Source of the DNA: Balaenoptera acutorostrata
Lineage: Eukaryota; Chordata; Mammalia; Artiodactyla; Balaenopteridae
Length of the DNA stretch: 64,000 nt
Reading direction: 5' to 3'
NCBI RefSeq assembly: GCF_949987535.1
Contig: NC_080079.1
Span: 50,455,000-50,518,999 of the forward strand
Part shown: piece by piece, positions 35,782 to 47,539 of the stretch
Position numbering within the stretch: the stretch's first letter is position 1
How the letters are laid out: each line of letters starts with the position of its first letter
Made by a program: the position numbers and the translations under genes
Notes under the pieces: generated by a model
Told to the model about the DNA's origin: nothing
Databases searched by the model: none
Seen by the model: only the letters and a program-made list of their open reading frames with translations

Positions 35782-36327
35782 CTATGACATTTTAAAAATA
35801 TATCCACAAATTATTTGATACTCCTCCCTTCAGGAGGTGAGGCTTAATTCCTCTACCCTTAAACATGGGCTGGAGTAATGAGTAGAATATGGTGGAAGTG
35901 ATGGTATGTGACTCCCAAGACTTTGTCATAAAAGGCAATGCCACTTCCTCCTTGTGCTCCCTCTTTGATCACTTACTCTGAGGGAAGTCAGCTGCCATGT
36001 TATGAGGGCACTCAAACAGCCCTAAGAATAGGCTCATGTGGTGAAGAACCGAGTCTCCAGCCAATAGCCAGTGAAGAGCTGAGGCCTCTAGCCAATAGCC
36101 ATGGGACATAAGCCATCTTAGAAGGGGATTCTCCAGCCCCAGTCAAGCCTTCAGATGATTATACTCTTGCTAAAATCTTGCCTACAACCAGATGAGAGAC
36201 TCTGTGCTAGAATTACCTAGCTAAATTCCTCCTGTGTTCCTGACACAGAGTAACTGTAACATAATAAATATTTGTTGCTTTAACCCAGGAAGTATTGGGA
36301 AATTTGTTATGAAGTGAGAGATAATAC
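35782..36327 (+). mobile_element. MLT1-type MaLR solitary LTR
   Basis: Ordered MLT1 landmarks: tttgatactcctcccttcag, gtcataaaaggcaatgccac, agccccagtcaagccttcag, and the polyadenylation segment taataaatatttgttgcttt. AGAAG at 35777-35781 and 36328-36332 gives a 5-bp duplication, as expected for ERVL-MaLR. Confidence 0.85.
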
Positions 36328-37229
36328 AGAAGTTGTACTGTTTTTGCTTTTGCATTTTAGATATATGATCCACTGCAAATTAGTTTCTGTGTATGGAATG
36401 AGTTGAGGTGATAGTTCATTGTTTTCCATATAGATATCAAGTTAGAGCAACATTTGTCTTTCTTTCTCCCATTGGACTGACTTGGCACTTTGGTGGGAAA
36501 ATGCATGAGTCTATTTCTGAGATCTCTATTATGTATCATTGACCTAAATGTCTATCCTTATGCCAACACTACACTGTCTTGATTACTGTAGCTTTGTGGA
36601 AAATCCTGACATCAGGAAACAAAAGTCCTCCAACTGTGTTTTTCAAAATTATTTTGGCTATTCTTAGACCTTTACATCTTGATAAGTTTATAGAATCGTC
36701 TTATCTATTTCTTCAAACAAAGCCTACTAGGATGTTGAAGAAGACTGAAATTAATCTATCGGTCAATTTAGAGAGAATTCCATCTTAATAATGTTGAGTC
36801 TTCCAATCCATGAATATGGAATATCACCATTTATCTAGGGTTTTTTTTTAACTTACACTAGCAATGTTTCTACCTTTTCAGTGTTGAGAGCATATCCTTA
36901 GTTAGATTTATTCATAGGTATTTGCTTCTTTTTATGCTATCAGAAATAACAGTTTTTATTTCAGTTTTCAAATAGTTCATTGCTAATATAGAGAACTACA
37001 AATTATTTTCATATAGTGATTTTGCTAAATTCACTTATTAAAATTGTTTTTTGTAGACTCTATCGGGTTTTCCATGTACACAATCATGTTATATGTAAGT
37101 AACAGTTTTACTTCTTTTCTAATTTTTATGCTTAATTATGTTCTTTTTCTTGACTTATTACACTTTCTAGGACCACTAGTTCAATGTTGAATAAAGGTGG
37201 TGAAAGAGAAATATATATCCATATTATTG

Positions 37230-37585
37230 CTTTAAAATCTTTAGGATCCATAGCTAAGGTTGGCAAATGTTTTCTACAACAGGTCACAAAGTAAGTATTT
37301 TAGGCTTTGCAGATCATACAGTCTGTTAAAATTACTGTACACTGTGGATGTAGCAAGAAAGCAGCCATGGACAATACATAAACAAATGAGCATGGCTATG
37401 TTCCAATAAAACTTTACAGTCACCGAAATTTGATTTTCCTATTTTTCACATGTAACAAAATATTAGTCTCCTTTTGATTCTTTTTCAGCCATTTTATTAC
37501 ATATAAACCATTCTAGGTCACAAGCCACACAGGCACAGGTGATGGGCTGGATTTGGCCTACAAGCTGAAGTTTGCTGATCTCTGG
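37230..37585 (-). repeat. hAT-Charlie MITE (MER33-like)
   Basis: ggttggcaaatgttttctac, ttttaggctttgcagatcat, ggctatgttccaataaaact and a terminal aagtttgctgatctctg form a classic TIR MITE. The family name is from memory. Confidence 0.7.
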
Positions 37586-37589
37586 TTTA

Positions 37590-37766
37590 GACCACTGATT
37601 TGAGACCTTTCTTCTTTCCTAATATAAGAATTTAATGCAATGTTTCCCTCCAAACAGTGCTTAACGGCACTACTATTTGTTTCATTTGTGCTTTGTACTG
37701 GTTTTTTAGCCATTGCTATAGGATTTTCAATTTACATCTTTAACTTTACACAGTCTTCAAATAACA
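37590..37766 (-). repeat. L1 ORF2-like remnant
   Basis: ttcctaatataagaatttaa and caatgtttccctccaaacag match reversed L1 text. Confidence 0.5.
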
Positions 37767-37768
37767 TA

Positions 37769-38107
37769 CAGCCAGCCTACCATATACATGGGTTCCACAT
37801 CTGCAGATTCAACAAACTGCAGATCAAAAAACAAAATCCAGAAAGTTCCAAAAAGCAAAACTTGAATTTGTTGCATGCCAGCAACTATTAACATAGCACT
37901 TACATTGTATTCACAACTATTTACATAGCATTTACCTTGTATTAGGTATTATAAGTAATCTAGAGATGATTTAAAGTATACAGGAGGATGTGCATAGGTT
38001 ACATACAAATACTGTGCCATTTTTCATAAGGGACTTGAGAAATCTGAGGATTCTGGTATCCAAGGGAGGTCCTGGAACCACTCCCCGGGGATAACAAAGA
38101 ATGACAG
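37769..38107 (+). mobile_element. MER2-like Tigger MITE
   Basis: Starts CAGCCAGCCTACCATATACA and ends near GAATGACAG, with TA on both sides (37767-37768 and 38108-38109). The central phrases ctagagatgatttaaagtat and gaggatgtgcataggttaca are characteristic. Family name from memory. Confidence 0.82.
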
Positions 38108-38109
38108 TA

Positions 38110-38915
38110 CCACTTAACCTGTTCTAAGAACCTTACAACAGCATTGATTCCCAATCTGAATGTTATACTCAGGCCAAATTATTTATCAAGGTTAAGAGGA
38201 AAATAAAGGCATTTTCAGAAATGCAACATATCAAATAATTTGCCTCCCATTCACCCTTTCTTCAGCAAATTGTGGGAGTAAACCAAGAAAGAGGAAGACA
38301 TAGAACAGAAGAAACAGAAGATCCAACACAGAAGAAAAGGAAATGCCTAGAATAATAGCTGGGCACTATGAGAAAATGGAAACCGCTCCAGACTGGAGCA
38401 CGTTACTCTGGAGGGACTTCTCTGAGATGACGACATTGACAGAATAAATTATGTGAAAGAAAACAGGAAATTTGGGCAACTGGTAGCAAATTTTGAGTTG
38501 AGTTAGTGATAAGAACACAAAAAACCATATAAACAAGTTATGTCCTAAACTGAAAGCATCAAATACATTACTTGAAAAATCACAGGTAAATACCAAACAG
38601 CTAGGACTTGAGAGTGGTTACCTCTGAGAAGGGGAAGTGAAGGTGGGGACCAAGAAGTACTGTCTGTCTGGACGATCCCTGACAAACTACTTGGCTCGTT
38701 AAACTGTATAACTCTGAAGAAGAAAAATATGGAAGATAAGGAAATAAGGTACTTAAGGATTTCCCAAGGACATAAAACCACCTTGGCAACTAACTGTGAC
38801 CTCTGGAAACCAAGAAGTCTAACAAAATTGTCCTGCAAAATAGAAAACAACACAAACGAATGCATTTGATGGGTGGAAAAGGGCAAAAAAAAAGCAACAT
38901 TACGCCTGTGCTATC
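38110..38915. other. Unclassified, probably old repeat
   Basis: gagagtggttacctctgaga resembles an L1 3' phrase. The 113-codon minus ORF at 38545-38886 has no recognisable domain, and I do not call it a gene. Confidence 0.4.
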
Positions 38916-38919
38916 ATAA

Positions 38920-39085
38920 CTCTTGTCAAATGCGTGACATCAAGAGCAGAAATCCCTAGGTTTCCGTGCTTCAGTTCCCCCGTCTATAAAGTGCGTGTAA
39001 CAGTATCCCTCTCCCAGGACTGTAATGAGGCTTCAACCCAATAATGAACATAAAGTGCTTACAGCGGTGTTAGAAATAAATATTA
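38920..39085 (+). repeat. MIR SINE fragment
   Basis: gcttcagttcccccgtctat, then atgaggcttcaacccaataa and aaagtgcttacagcggtgtt follow the MIR order. Confidence 0.65.
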
Positions 39086-39089
39086 ACAC

Positions 39090-40215
39090 AGTTAATACTT
39101 TACTATTTTTAAATAACTGAAATTATTTTTTATTTCAAATCATTCAATTTAATTGTCACAATGATACTGAAAAGTTTATTTGAATGCTTACCTTGTCTAT
39201 TCAAACATCAAGGCCTCTAACCCTTTCACATATATCTCCAAAAAGGGGGGACTGTGGGGGAAAGAAGATAAACTGTCTGATGACCCAAGAGAAACAGAAA
39301 TAACAATTAATGAAGGTTGTCTGTAAAGATGCTTATAATTCTGAAGAACTGACTGCATCTGAAAAACTACTCATGATACCAGGCTTTATCTTACACTTCT
39401 TAGTTGATTATGATCAATCATTCACTCACTAAGTAAGTCAGCAATTAGAACTGAAAACTTGGTCCTAACTATACATTAACTCAGTAATGCTGAGACCAGC
39501 ATTTTTCCACTTCTAAAGAGGTAAAGTCTCCAACTTATGCACAGATTGTGCTCTCCAAGTTCAGTTCTACTTTGTTATAAAACCTGAGAAACATCTTTCC
39601 AAAGGAAAAAAGTATGAAATAAAGTTGAGATCCTGGGCAAGAAATAAAGGCCAATTTAATCCATACGTACCTAAGAACCATGGAAAAAAGAAAAGAATAA
39701 ATATCACCATGTTAGGTGGCTTTCAATCTCTTCTTCTGTGCTCTAACAGCTAGCAAAAAAATAGTTACTTGAGATTCAGAGTTGTCCCACACTTTTATTC
39801 ATCTTTGGATCCTTGTAAACGTAAACAGTATGTAACAGAGTACCTGACTTCTATTAGAAGCTTAAAATATTTATTTAACAAATGAATAACTAGAATTAAG
39901 AGTACTATTTGAACTATACTCTTTTTATGGAGAAATACACTACAATTTGCAATTGAAGGAACATTTTCCTTTATCTTGGCAACAAGATCAGAGTTTGAAC
40001 ACCAAGAACAAAAAAGCCTGGGCAGATACTCCATCTACATAATAGTCATTTCTCCTAGAAATCACATTTTGGTCACAGATCACTCATAGTGTTTTTAAGT
40101 ATGTATAAATCACTAAGTTGGGTTTCATAATATAAAACTTGACCTCCAAAATTCCCTGCTTCTTTCCCTTCACCGATATCTTAAGTAAAAATTGCAGCCA
40201 TCAATATTTTATCTG
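39090..40215. other. No gene seen
   Basis: Unclassified AT-rich sequence. The 79-codon minus ORF at 39795-40034 has no features. Confidence 0.5.
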
Positions 40216-40217
40216 GG

Positions 40218-41400
40218 AGGATTTTCCCCCCAGTTTTATTGAGATATAATTGACATATAACATTGCATTAGTTTAAGGTATAGGGTATAATGATTTGATA
40301 TATGTATATATTACAAAATGATTACCACAATAAGTTAACAACCATCACCTCACATAGTTATAAATTTTTTTCCTTGTGGTGAGAACGCTTAAGATTTACT
40401 CTGTTCGCAATTTTTAAATATTTAATGTAGTACTGTTAACTATAGTCACCATGCTGTACATTACATCTCCAGAACTTATTTATCTTATAACTGACATCTG
40501 TACCTTTTGACCACCTTCCCCTATCTCCCCATGCCCACCCCTCTGACAACCACCAATCTGTTCTGTTTCTGTGCCTTCAGTTTTTTATATTCCACATTTA
40601 AGTGATATCATACAGTACTTGTCTTTCTCGGTCTGGCTTATTTTACTTAGCATAATGCCCTTGAGGTCCATCCATGTTGTTGCAAATGGCAGGATTTCCT
40701 TATTTTTATGGTTGAATAATATTCCATTGTATATATACACACCACATTTTCTTTTTTTTAAAAATGATTTGGCCTCCCAGGTCCAAGTCAGTATTTTTTC
40801 TTTTTTTGTAATTAATTAAGTTATTTATTTATTTATTTTTGGCTGCATTGGGTCTTCGTTGCTGTGCACGGGCTTTCTCTAGTTGCGTCGAGTGGGGGCT
40901 ACTCTTCATTGCGGTGCGCGGGCTTCTCATTGCAGTGGCTTCTCTTGTTGCAGAGCACGGGCTCTAGGCGCGCGGGCCTCAGTAGTTGTGGTTCACAGGC
41001 TCTAGAATGCAGGCTCAGTAGTTGTGGCGCATGGGCTCAGTAGTTGTGGTTCTCAGGCTCTAGAGCGCCGGCTCAGTAGTGGCGCACGGGCTTAGTTGCT
41101 CCACGGCATGTGGGATCTTCCCAGACCAGGGCTCAAACCCGTGTCCCCTGCATTGGCAGGCGGATTCTTAACCACTGCACCACCAGGGAAGTCCCATACA
41201 CCACATTTTCTTTATCCATTCAGCCATCAATGAACACCTAGGTTATTTCCATGTCTTGGCTATTATAAATAATGCTACAATGAACATGGGGGTACAGATA
41301 TCTCTTCAAGACAGGGATTTCACTTCTTTAGAATATGTTCCCCAAAGTGGAATTGCTGAATCACACAGTAATTCTATTTTTAATTTTTTGAGGTCGATAT
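40218..41400 (-). repeat. L1 3' end, split by SINE
   Basis: Minus-strand L1 3'UTR and ORF2 end: gttttattgagatataattg, tactgttaactatagtcacc and tgaataatattccattgtat, then ttggctattataaataatgc after the SINE. Confidence 0.88.
40755..41197 (-). repeat. CHR SINE with extra 3' sequence
   Basis: Minus-strand copy. Duplication ACACCACATTTTCTTT at 40739-40754 and 41198-41213. After its own (AAAT)n tail it carries about 35 bases of non-SINE sequence (40760-40793) and a second A-run inside the duplications. It also has an extra internal repeat of the cagtagttgtggttc segment. Confidence 0.93.
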
Positions 41401-41550
41401 TTTAATCTAAAATTAATTTTTTAATTTTTTTGAGGTAGAAAGCAGTTTCTATACTACTTCTAGTCAGTACCAAAGGTTATCAACTGAAAAATTAATACAA
41501 TGGACCAAAAAATGTAATAAAAAAAACTTATTAAAAGATTCAATACTCAG

Positions 41551-41670
41551 GGACTTCCCTGGCAGTCTGCTGGTTAAGACTCCATGCTTCCACTGCAGGG
41601 GGCACAGGTTCGATCCCTGGTCAGGGAACTAAGATCCTGGATGCCAGGTGCGGCACGGCCAAAAAAAAAA
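41551..41670 (+). repeat. Short CHR-like SINE
   Basis: Head ggacttccctggcagtctgc and a pure A tail. Duplications AGATTCAATACTCAG (left) and AGATTCAATATTCAG (right, ending 41686). Confidence 0.95.
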
Positions 41671-41689
41671 AAGATTCAATATTCAGAGA

Positions 41690-42288
41690 GAAATTCTGTT
41701 TAAAACCCAACATTTCTCTAGTTCAAATGCAACTACCTATACTTAGACATTCCAGACATGAAGTAGATAAAATTACCCAACCCAATAACATAAATTATGT
41801 TAAGAACAAAAATATTGCAAAACAACTGAAAATTATAGGTTAACATTACAGAATTTAGTAAACAATGAATTCGATGTCCACATTGCAAAGCTGACTTCCA
41901 TAGTTTAAAACCTGAGTTTACCTAAAAAAGAAACCCCTTAATTTTTCATTACTCAAAGAAAACAACTCAATCTCTATGATACATCCTTAAAGAAATAAAG
42001 ATTAATTTATCCTAGAGAGCCAGGGTTCACATCAAGCTTTATGGAATGATTGATAATCACATTTCTTCTTCCAAACATAAAATTCATGTGGATGGTCACC
42101 TTAAATGAGAAAGGCATGAAAAGAACGTAAGCTCCAATCTAGCATTAGAAATTACTCCATAAATATTATTTCTCTTGAATACCCTTTCTGCTTTGTAAGT
42201 CTATTTCCCCAATGAAACCAATATACTTTATTTCTTTATAATGATTTCATTTCATGTAAATTTATGAAGGTTGTATAAATATTTGTTA
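41690..42288. other. No gene seen
   Basis: Unclassified sequence. Confidence 0.5.
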
Positions 42289-42301
42289 GAATAGGAGTTT
42301 G

Positions 42302-42586
42302 GGGCTTCCCTGGTGGCGCAGTGGTTAAGAATCTGCCTGCCAATGCAGGGGACACGGGTTCGAGCCCTGGTCTGGGAAGATCCCACATGCCGCGGAGCAA
42401 CTGGGCCCGTGAGCCACAACTACTGAGCCTGCGCTCCGCAACAAGAGAGGCCGCAACAGTGAAAGGCCTGCGCACCGCGATGAAGAGTGGCCCCTGCTCG
42501 CCGCAACTGGAGAAAGCCCTCGCACAGAAACGAAGACCCAACACAGCCAAAAATAAATAAATAAATTTATTTAAAAAAAAAAAAAA
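42302..42586 (+). repeat. CHR SINE, gggcttccc form
   Basis: Exact duplication GAATAGGAGTTTG at 42289-42301 and 42587-42599. Forms an inverted pair with the next SINE. Confidence 0.96.
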
Positions 42587-42749
42587 GAATAGGAGTTTGT
42601 CTGAATAGTTGACAATGACTAGTGAGAACAAAAGAGACAAGGGTAGCATCATCAGCAGAGGAGACAAAAGCATCTCTAAAGCACCCACTACATTAACACA
42701 ACATTTTTTGCACAAAGATTTTTAAGTAAGGTCTTCATGTGATATTTTT

Positions 42750-43120
42750 TTTTTTTTAAATGTTTTTATCTTACTCCTACAAGGCCTGTACATTCTAGAC
42801 CATGGCTTCTTTTATTAATTTTTTTTTTTTTATTGATTAATTGATTGATTGATTGATTGCTATGTTGGGTCTTCGTTTCTGTGCTAGGGCTTTCTCCAGT
42901 TGTGGCAAGCGGGGGCCACTCTTCATCACGGTGCGCGGGCCTCTCACTACCGCGGCCTCTCCCGTTGCGGAGCACAGGCTCCAGACGCGCATGCTCAGTA
43001 ATTGTGGCTCACGGGCCCAGCCGCTCCGCGGCATGTGGGATCTTCCCAGACCAGGGCTCGAACCCGTGTCCCCTGCATTAGCAGGCAGATTCTCAACCAC
43101 TGCGCCACCAGGGAAGCCCC
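42750..43120 (-). repeat. CHR SINE, gggcttccc form, with extra 3' sequence
   Basis: Minus-strand copy. Exact duplication TCATGTGATATTTTT at 42735-42749 and 43121-43135. Between the SINE tail and the terminal T-run (A tail) are about 60 non-SINE bases (42758-42818), with a second T-run at about 42819-42831. Confidence 0.94.
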
Positions 43121-43249
43121 TCATGTGATATTTTTGAAAAATATTTTTATATCCAAGAAAATTTAAACATAAGCAACTAAATCTACTTTTAATTTTTAAT
43201 TTTTTTAATTGTTTTTTTTATTTTGAATTTTGATTAAGAATGTTTTCTG

Positions 43250-43545
43250 ATCCACAGGCCTTTTCCTTTTAAGTACAGCTACCATGGCAGTGAGTTATAA
43301 TTAACTTAGCTACCTCTGTTTTAAATGTTGGGATGTCACTTTTCTTCTAGTTTTATCTACCTGAGGATTCATGTTAATAACCTGTTGTGAATTTTTTCAA
43401 ATGCTCAATGTTAAATTATGAAAACATAGAATGCATATACCATAGTTAAGTATAGGGGAATTAATAACACATGAATGTATCACTTTGACATTATTTTCTT
43501 ATAAATAAGAACAGATGCCCTTTTTAGGAAAAAAAAAAAAAAAAA
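43250..43545 (+). mobile_element. Unidentified poly(A)-tailed retrocopy
   Basis: 296 bp ending in about 17 A, flanked by the exact direct repeat AAGAATGTTTTCTG (43236-43249 and 43546-43559). The body is not a SINE, L1 or coding sequence that I recognise. TATAAA, a known variant polyadenylation signal, lies about 28 bases before the tail. Most likely a 5'-truncated retrocopy of an mRNA 3'UTR or long ncRNA. Confidence 0.75.
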
Positions 43546-43559
43546 AAGAATGTTTTCTG

Positions 43560-43945
43560 TAGAAAGACCAGATCAGTTTCTCTGCTTTAGTAAACTACAT
43601 AATAAAATATGAAACTCATTAAGGAAAAGCAAAGCAGGAAACTTAATATGTCACTTTTAGACACCTATCCTTATGTGAAAGTAAACAGCATTAATTCCAA
43701 GCATATTCCAAACTTTTAGGAGAAGTGGGTGGGTGAAGGAACAAGAGAGAATAAAAACTGACACTACTTCTATAGTGTAGGTTTATACTTTAATGTGTTC
43801 ATTCTGAAAAGCAAATGAGGCAAACTGAGACTTCCACCTGGCTTGCCAGAATGACTCTCATGAGTACTAACATGCTTAGGTTAACATTTTCATAAACTTT
43901 TTTCTCATTTCTTCCAAGTATCTTAAATAACATTAAAAACTATAT
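43560..43945. other. No gene seen
   Basis: Unclassified sequence. Confidence 0.5.
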
Positions 43946-43949
43946 AACA

Positions 43950-44525
43950 TGATACAGCTGCTTCAGAAAAACTGTTTGACAGTTCCTCAAAAAGTTAAAC
44001 ATAGAGATATCATATAACCCAGTAATTACATCCTAGGTATACATCACGGAGAACTGAAAACATACGTCCACACAAAAACCTGTAAACGAATGTTCATAGC
44101 AGCATCATTCCTATCTGTCAAAAAGTGGAAATAACCCAAACATCCATCAACTGATGAAGGGAAGAACCAAATGTGGTATATCCTCACAATGGAATATTAT
44201 TCAGCCCAGAAGAGCTACAAAGTACTGATATGCCACATCACAGGTAAACTCTGAAAACACGCTACATTAAAGGAACCAGACACATAAGGCAATATATCGT
44301 ATGATTCTATTTATATGAATTACTCAGAATAGGCAACTCCATAGAGATATAAACAGAGATATGGCTGCCAGGGGCTAGGAGAAGGGGGAAAACTTAAGAG
44401 GGGTTTCCTTTGAGGGTGATGAAAAAGTTCTGGAACTAGATAATGGTGATGGCTGCACAACACTGATTATACTCAAAGCCACTGAAACTTTTATGTTATG
44501 TGAATTATACTTTAATTAATGAAAG
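43950..44525 (+). repeat. L1 3' end
   Basis: atcatataacccagtaatta, atgttcatagcagcatcatt, caatggaatattattcagcc and tatgttatgtgaattatact follow the old L1 3' end. Confidence 0.85.
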
Positions 44526-44656
44526 AAACCCTACAAAACAAAAAACAGATGTTAACATCTTTTCAAAGAAAGTTAACTTCCAAAATAAATGATGATTATT
44601 TTGGTATTTCTTTAAAAACCTTATTGTTAATTTGATATGGACATTAGAAACATTTT

Positions 44657-44901
44657 TATTTATATATTTATTTATTTTGGTTGTGACGGGTCTTAGTTGT
44701 GGCATGCAGGATCTTCCATGCCTTGTGTGGGATCTTTGTTGCCGCATACGGGATCTTTAGCTGTGGCATACAGGATCTTTAGTTGTGGCATACAAATTCT
44801 TAGTTGGGCATGTGGGATCTAGTTCCTTGACCAGGGATTGAACCTGGGCCCCCTGCATTAGGAGCATGGAGTCTTAGCCACTGGACCACCAGCGAAGTCC
44901 C
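44657..44901 (-). repeat. CHR SINE, ggtccagtggg form
   Basis: Minus-strand copy. Exact duplication TAGAAACATTTT at 44645-44656 and 44902-44913. Confidence 0.95.
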
Positions 44902-45188
44902 TAGAAACATTTTCAGAAATAAACCTTTTTCTATAATGCCGAATACCATCCTTAAGCTTTTCTATTTGTCAGGAGTTCGCATAAAAATCTTTTATCACCA
45001 GCTTTGCAATGCTTAGCCTGCCAGGGTAGGAATCAATTTTATATAATATCTAAACAAGTGAGTTTTAAAATGGGCAGAATGTTTTATTAAATTTGGCTTA
45101 CCAATATCGTATGTTGAATTTTAGTACAGGAGAGGAACATGTTTATTTCTAATGAAGAAGATCAGCAAAAGATGACAAACTTTTTATT

Positions 45189-45500
45189 TTATTTATTTAT
45201 TTATTATTATTTTTTGGCTGTGTTGGGTCTTCATTGCTGTGCGCGGGCTTTCTCTAGTTGCAGTGAGCGGGGGCTACTCTTTGTTGTGGTGCGCGGGCTT
45301 CTCATTACGGTGGCTTCTCTTGTTGTGGAGCACAGGCTCTAGGTGCGCGGGCTTCAGTAGTTGTGGCATGTGGGCTCAGTAGTTGTGGCTCGTGGGCTTA
45401 GTTGCTCCACAGCATGTGGGATCTTCCCGGACCAGGGCTTGAACCCGTGTCCCCTGCACTGGCAGGTGGATTCTTAACCACTGCGCCACCAGGGAAGTCC
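45189..45500 (-). repeat. CHR SINE, long form (stacked pair)
   Basis: Minus-strand copy. ACTTTTTATT at 45179-45188 and 45507-45516. Confidence 0.92.
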
Positions 45501-45514
45501 CGAAATACTTTTTA

Positions 45515-45870
45515 TTATTTATTTATTTAAGATTTATTATTTACTTATTTGCTTTATTTATTTTTGGTTGTGTTGGGTCTTAGTTGTGGCACACGGGATC
45601 TTTGTTGCGGTGTGTGGGCTTCTCTCTAGTTGTGGCATGAGGGTTTTTTTTCCTCTTCTCTAGTTGTGGTGTGCAGGCTCCAGGGCATGTGGGCTCTGTA
45701 GTTTGCGGCACACAGGCTCTCTAGTTGAGGCACACTAGCTCAGAAGTTGTGGCACGCGGGCTTAGTTGCCCCGTGGCATGTGGGATCTTAGTTCCCTGAC
45801 CAGGGATCAAACCCGCGTTCCCTGCCTTGTATGGCGGGTTCTTTACCACTGGACCACCAGGGAAGTCCCC
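45515..45870 (-). repeat. CHR SINE, ggtccagtggg long form (stacked pair)
   Basis: Minus-strand copy 14 bp from the previous SINE. Imperfect duplication CGAAATACTTTTTA (45501-45514) and CGAAAAATTTTTTA (45871-45884). Confidence 0.9.
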
Positions 45871-45884
45871 CGAAAAATTTTTTA

Positions 45885-46240
45885 GACAGCAAAATTTACC
45901 TGGTCTGCTTTAGCCCTCATGAAGCTATCTCTGACATTCATTTTTTTAAATTTTGATATTCAATACAGAAAAGCAACATCCAAAAAAAAAAAGGCCATGC
46001 CAAATGCAATAATAATAAAAATGCAAAAATTAATTTATTTTACCTCAAATATAATAGAAAATACCACTTCTGCTGAACCTAATTCTAGGCAAGGTAAAAT
46101 TCAGTCACCTACATAATAATTTGCCCAGTGTCCATTCACAATCTTCCTGCTTGCTCTTAATGGCATTTGAGTAGAGTAGGCTCTCAATCTACATGAATTA
46201 ATTATGTAAATTATCAGATTAAATAACAGTTTCAACTTAA
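45885..46240. other. No gene seen
   Basis: Unclassified AT-rich sequence. Confidence 0.5.
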
Positions 46241-46400
46241 AATAATAACATCTATTTGGGGCCTATGCGAACCAGGCAGTGGAACTAGAGGCTTTATATA
46301 TTTAACTCATTTCAGCTCACAATACCTTACAGAGAGGTTAAGTAACTTCCCTAAGGTCACAACACTAGTACACTGCAAAGCCAGGATTCAAACCAAGGTC
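46240..46400 (-). repeat. MIR SINE
   Basis: Reversed MIR: gaggttaagtaacttcccta and caggattcaaaccaaggtct. Confidence 0.85.
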
Positions 46401-46589
46401 TGTCAGACATACAATCATTTTTGCTAAAACATTCCAAGTCTGGGCTACAAAGGAATATGATTTCAGTTTAATTGGCAAACATTCATCTTATCTCTTGAAT
46501 ACAGCTTCTAAATGTTTAGGTAATGAGAAAGAAAAAGAGTGCCTGAAAAGAACATTACTGAAGGATGAAATGATGTGTCTGGGGAAACA

Positions 46590-46785
46590 TGTAGTGCACT
46601 GTTTGCCTACTATGTGCCATGTGCTGGACTGGCTATTTTAATGCATGAACACTTAATTGTTACAACAATACTGGGAAGTTAATATTGATACCTCCTTTTT
46701 TACATAAGAAGAAACTGAAGTTTAGAAGGTGCAAGAAAGTCCAAGGTTACAGAAGTTGCAAGGCACATAGTTGGGATTAGAAACC
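46590..46785 (-). repeat. MIR SINE
   Basis: Reversed MIR: gcctactatgtgccatgtgc, aagaagaaactgaagtttag and tacagaagttgcaaggcaca. Confidence 0.8.
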
Positions 46786-46789
46786 AAAT

Positions 46790-46860
46790 TCAGTCGGTCA
46801 ATAAATATTTACTGAGTGTTTACTATGTACCAGGGCTATACGAGGCACTTAGAATAGAAT
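46790..46860 (-). repeat. L2 3'-end fragment
   Basis: gtcaataaatatttactgag, then tactatgtaccagggctata. Confidence 0.65.
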
Positions 46861-47538
46861 ATTAGAGATCTCCCACATACAGCTCAAACCAAACCCATTT
46901 TCTTTTTGCTTAGGCAGTAAATCATTGTGAAATTGAAAAATCCCCATAGATTTTTCTTTTAATAGCTTTGTTTTAAATGATTATTCATGCTTTGGTTATA
47001 CATGTTAAGTACTGTCCCTAAAGCCAGAAGTTGATTGCCATAAAAACTGAATAAGCCTCCAGTAGATAATGTGAAAATATAAGCAATTCTGTCCTCCTGC
47101 ATGATTTTGAACATATTGCTAGATAGAGAACACCACTTTGGAAAATATACTTCTTATGTTCTGAAGGATAATTTAAACCATTAAGCATTTTACAAAGCTT
47201 TTGAAGGTCAGATTTTAAATGACAACAGTGAAATTTCAAAAAGAACAGGAAAAGTCAGCACCAAAGCTAGTTTAACATTAATAATAAGTGATCTAATAAA
47301 TAGGTCTATGTTTGCCTAGTCAGGTTTTGCTTATTATGGCAGTTGGAAAGCTGGAAGGAAACTGGTTTTAACTCCCATACAACCTGTATCATGACAACAT
47401 CACTTTATCAGAAATGTAGCTGATATCAGCATAATGCTGAGACAGTTCAAATTTAAAACTGATTTTTCTTTTCCAACTATTTTCATAATCATTAATGGTA
47501 TATAGAATCGAGATAACTTAAGAAAAAAAAAAAGAAGG
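46860..47538. other. No gene seen
   Basis: Unclassified. The 73-codon minus ORF at 47018 has no features. Confidence 0.5.
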
Positions 47539-47539
47539 G

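Larger units (their letters stand above)
34440..37225 (-). repeat. Old L1, split by SINE and MLT1 LTR
   Basis: Minus-strand L1 3'UTR and ORF2: catgtaaccatcacccaaaa, then cttcatttaacacaatgg-like text, then ORF2 phrases such as ttgattactgtagctttgtg. Interrupted at 35421-35620 and 35782-36327. An (AC)n tract lies at 34809-34820. The overlapping minus ORFs at 34726-34963 are L1 remnants. Confidence 0.8.

Noticed and set aside
38545..38886. 113-codon minus ORF
   Set aside because: No domain or homology recognised; it lies in likely decayed repeat.
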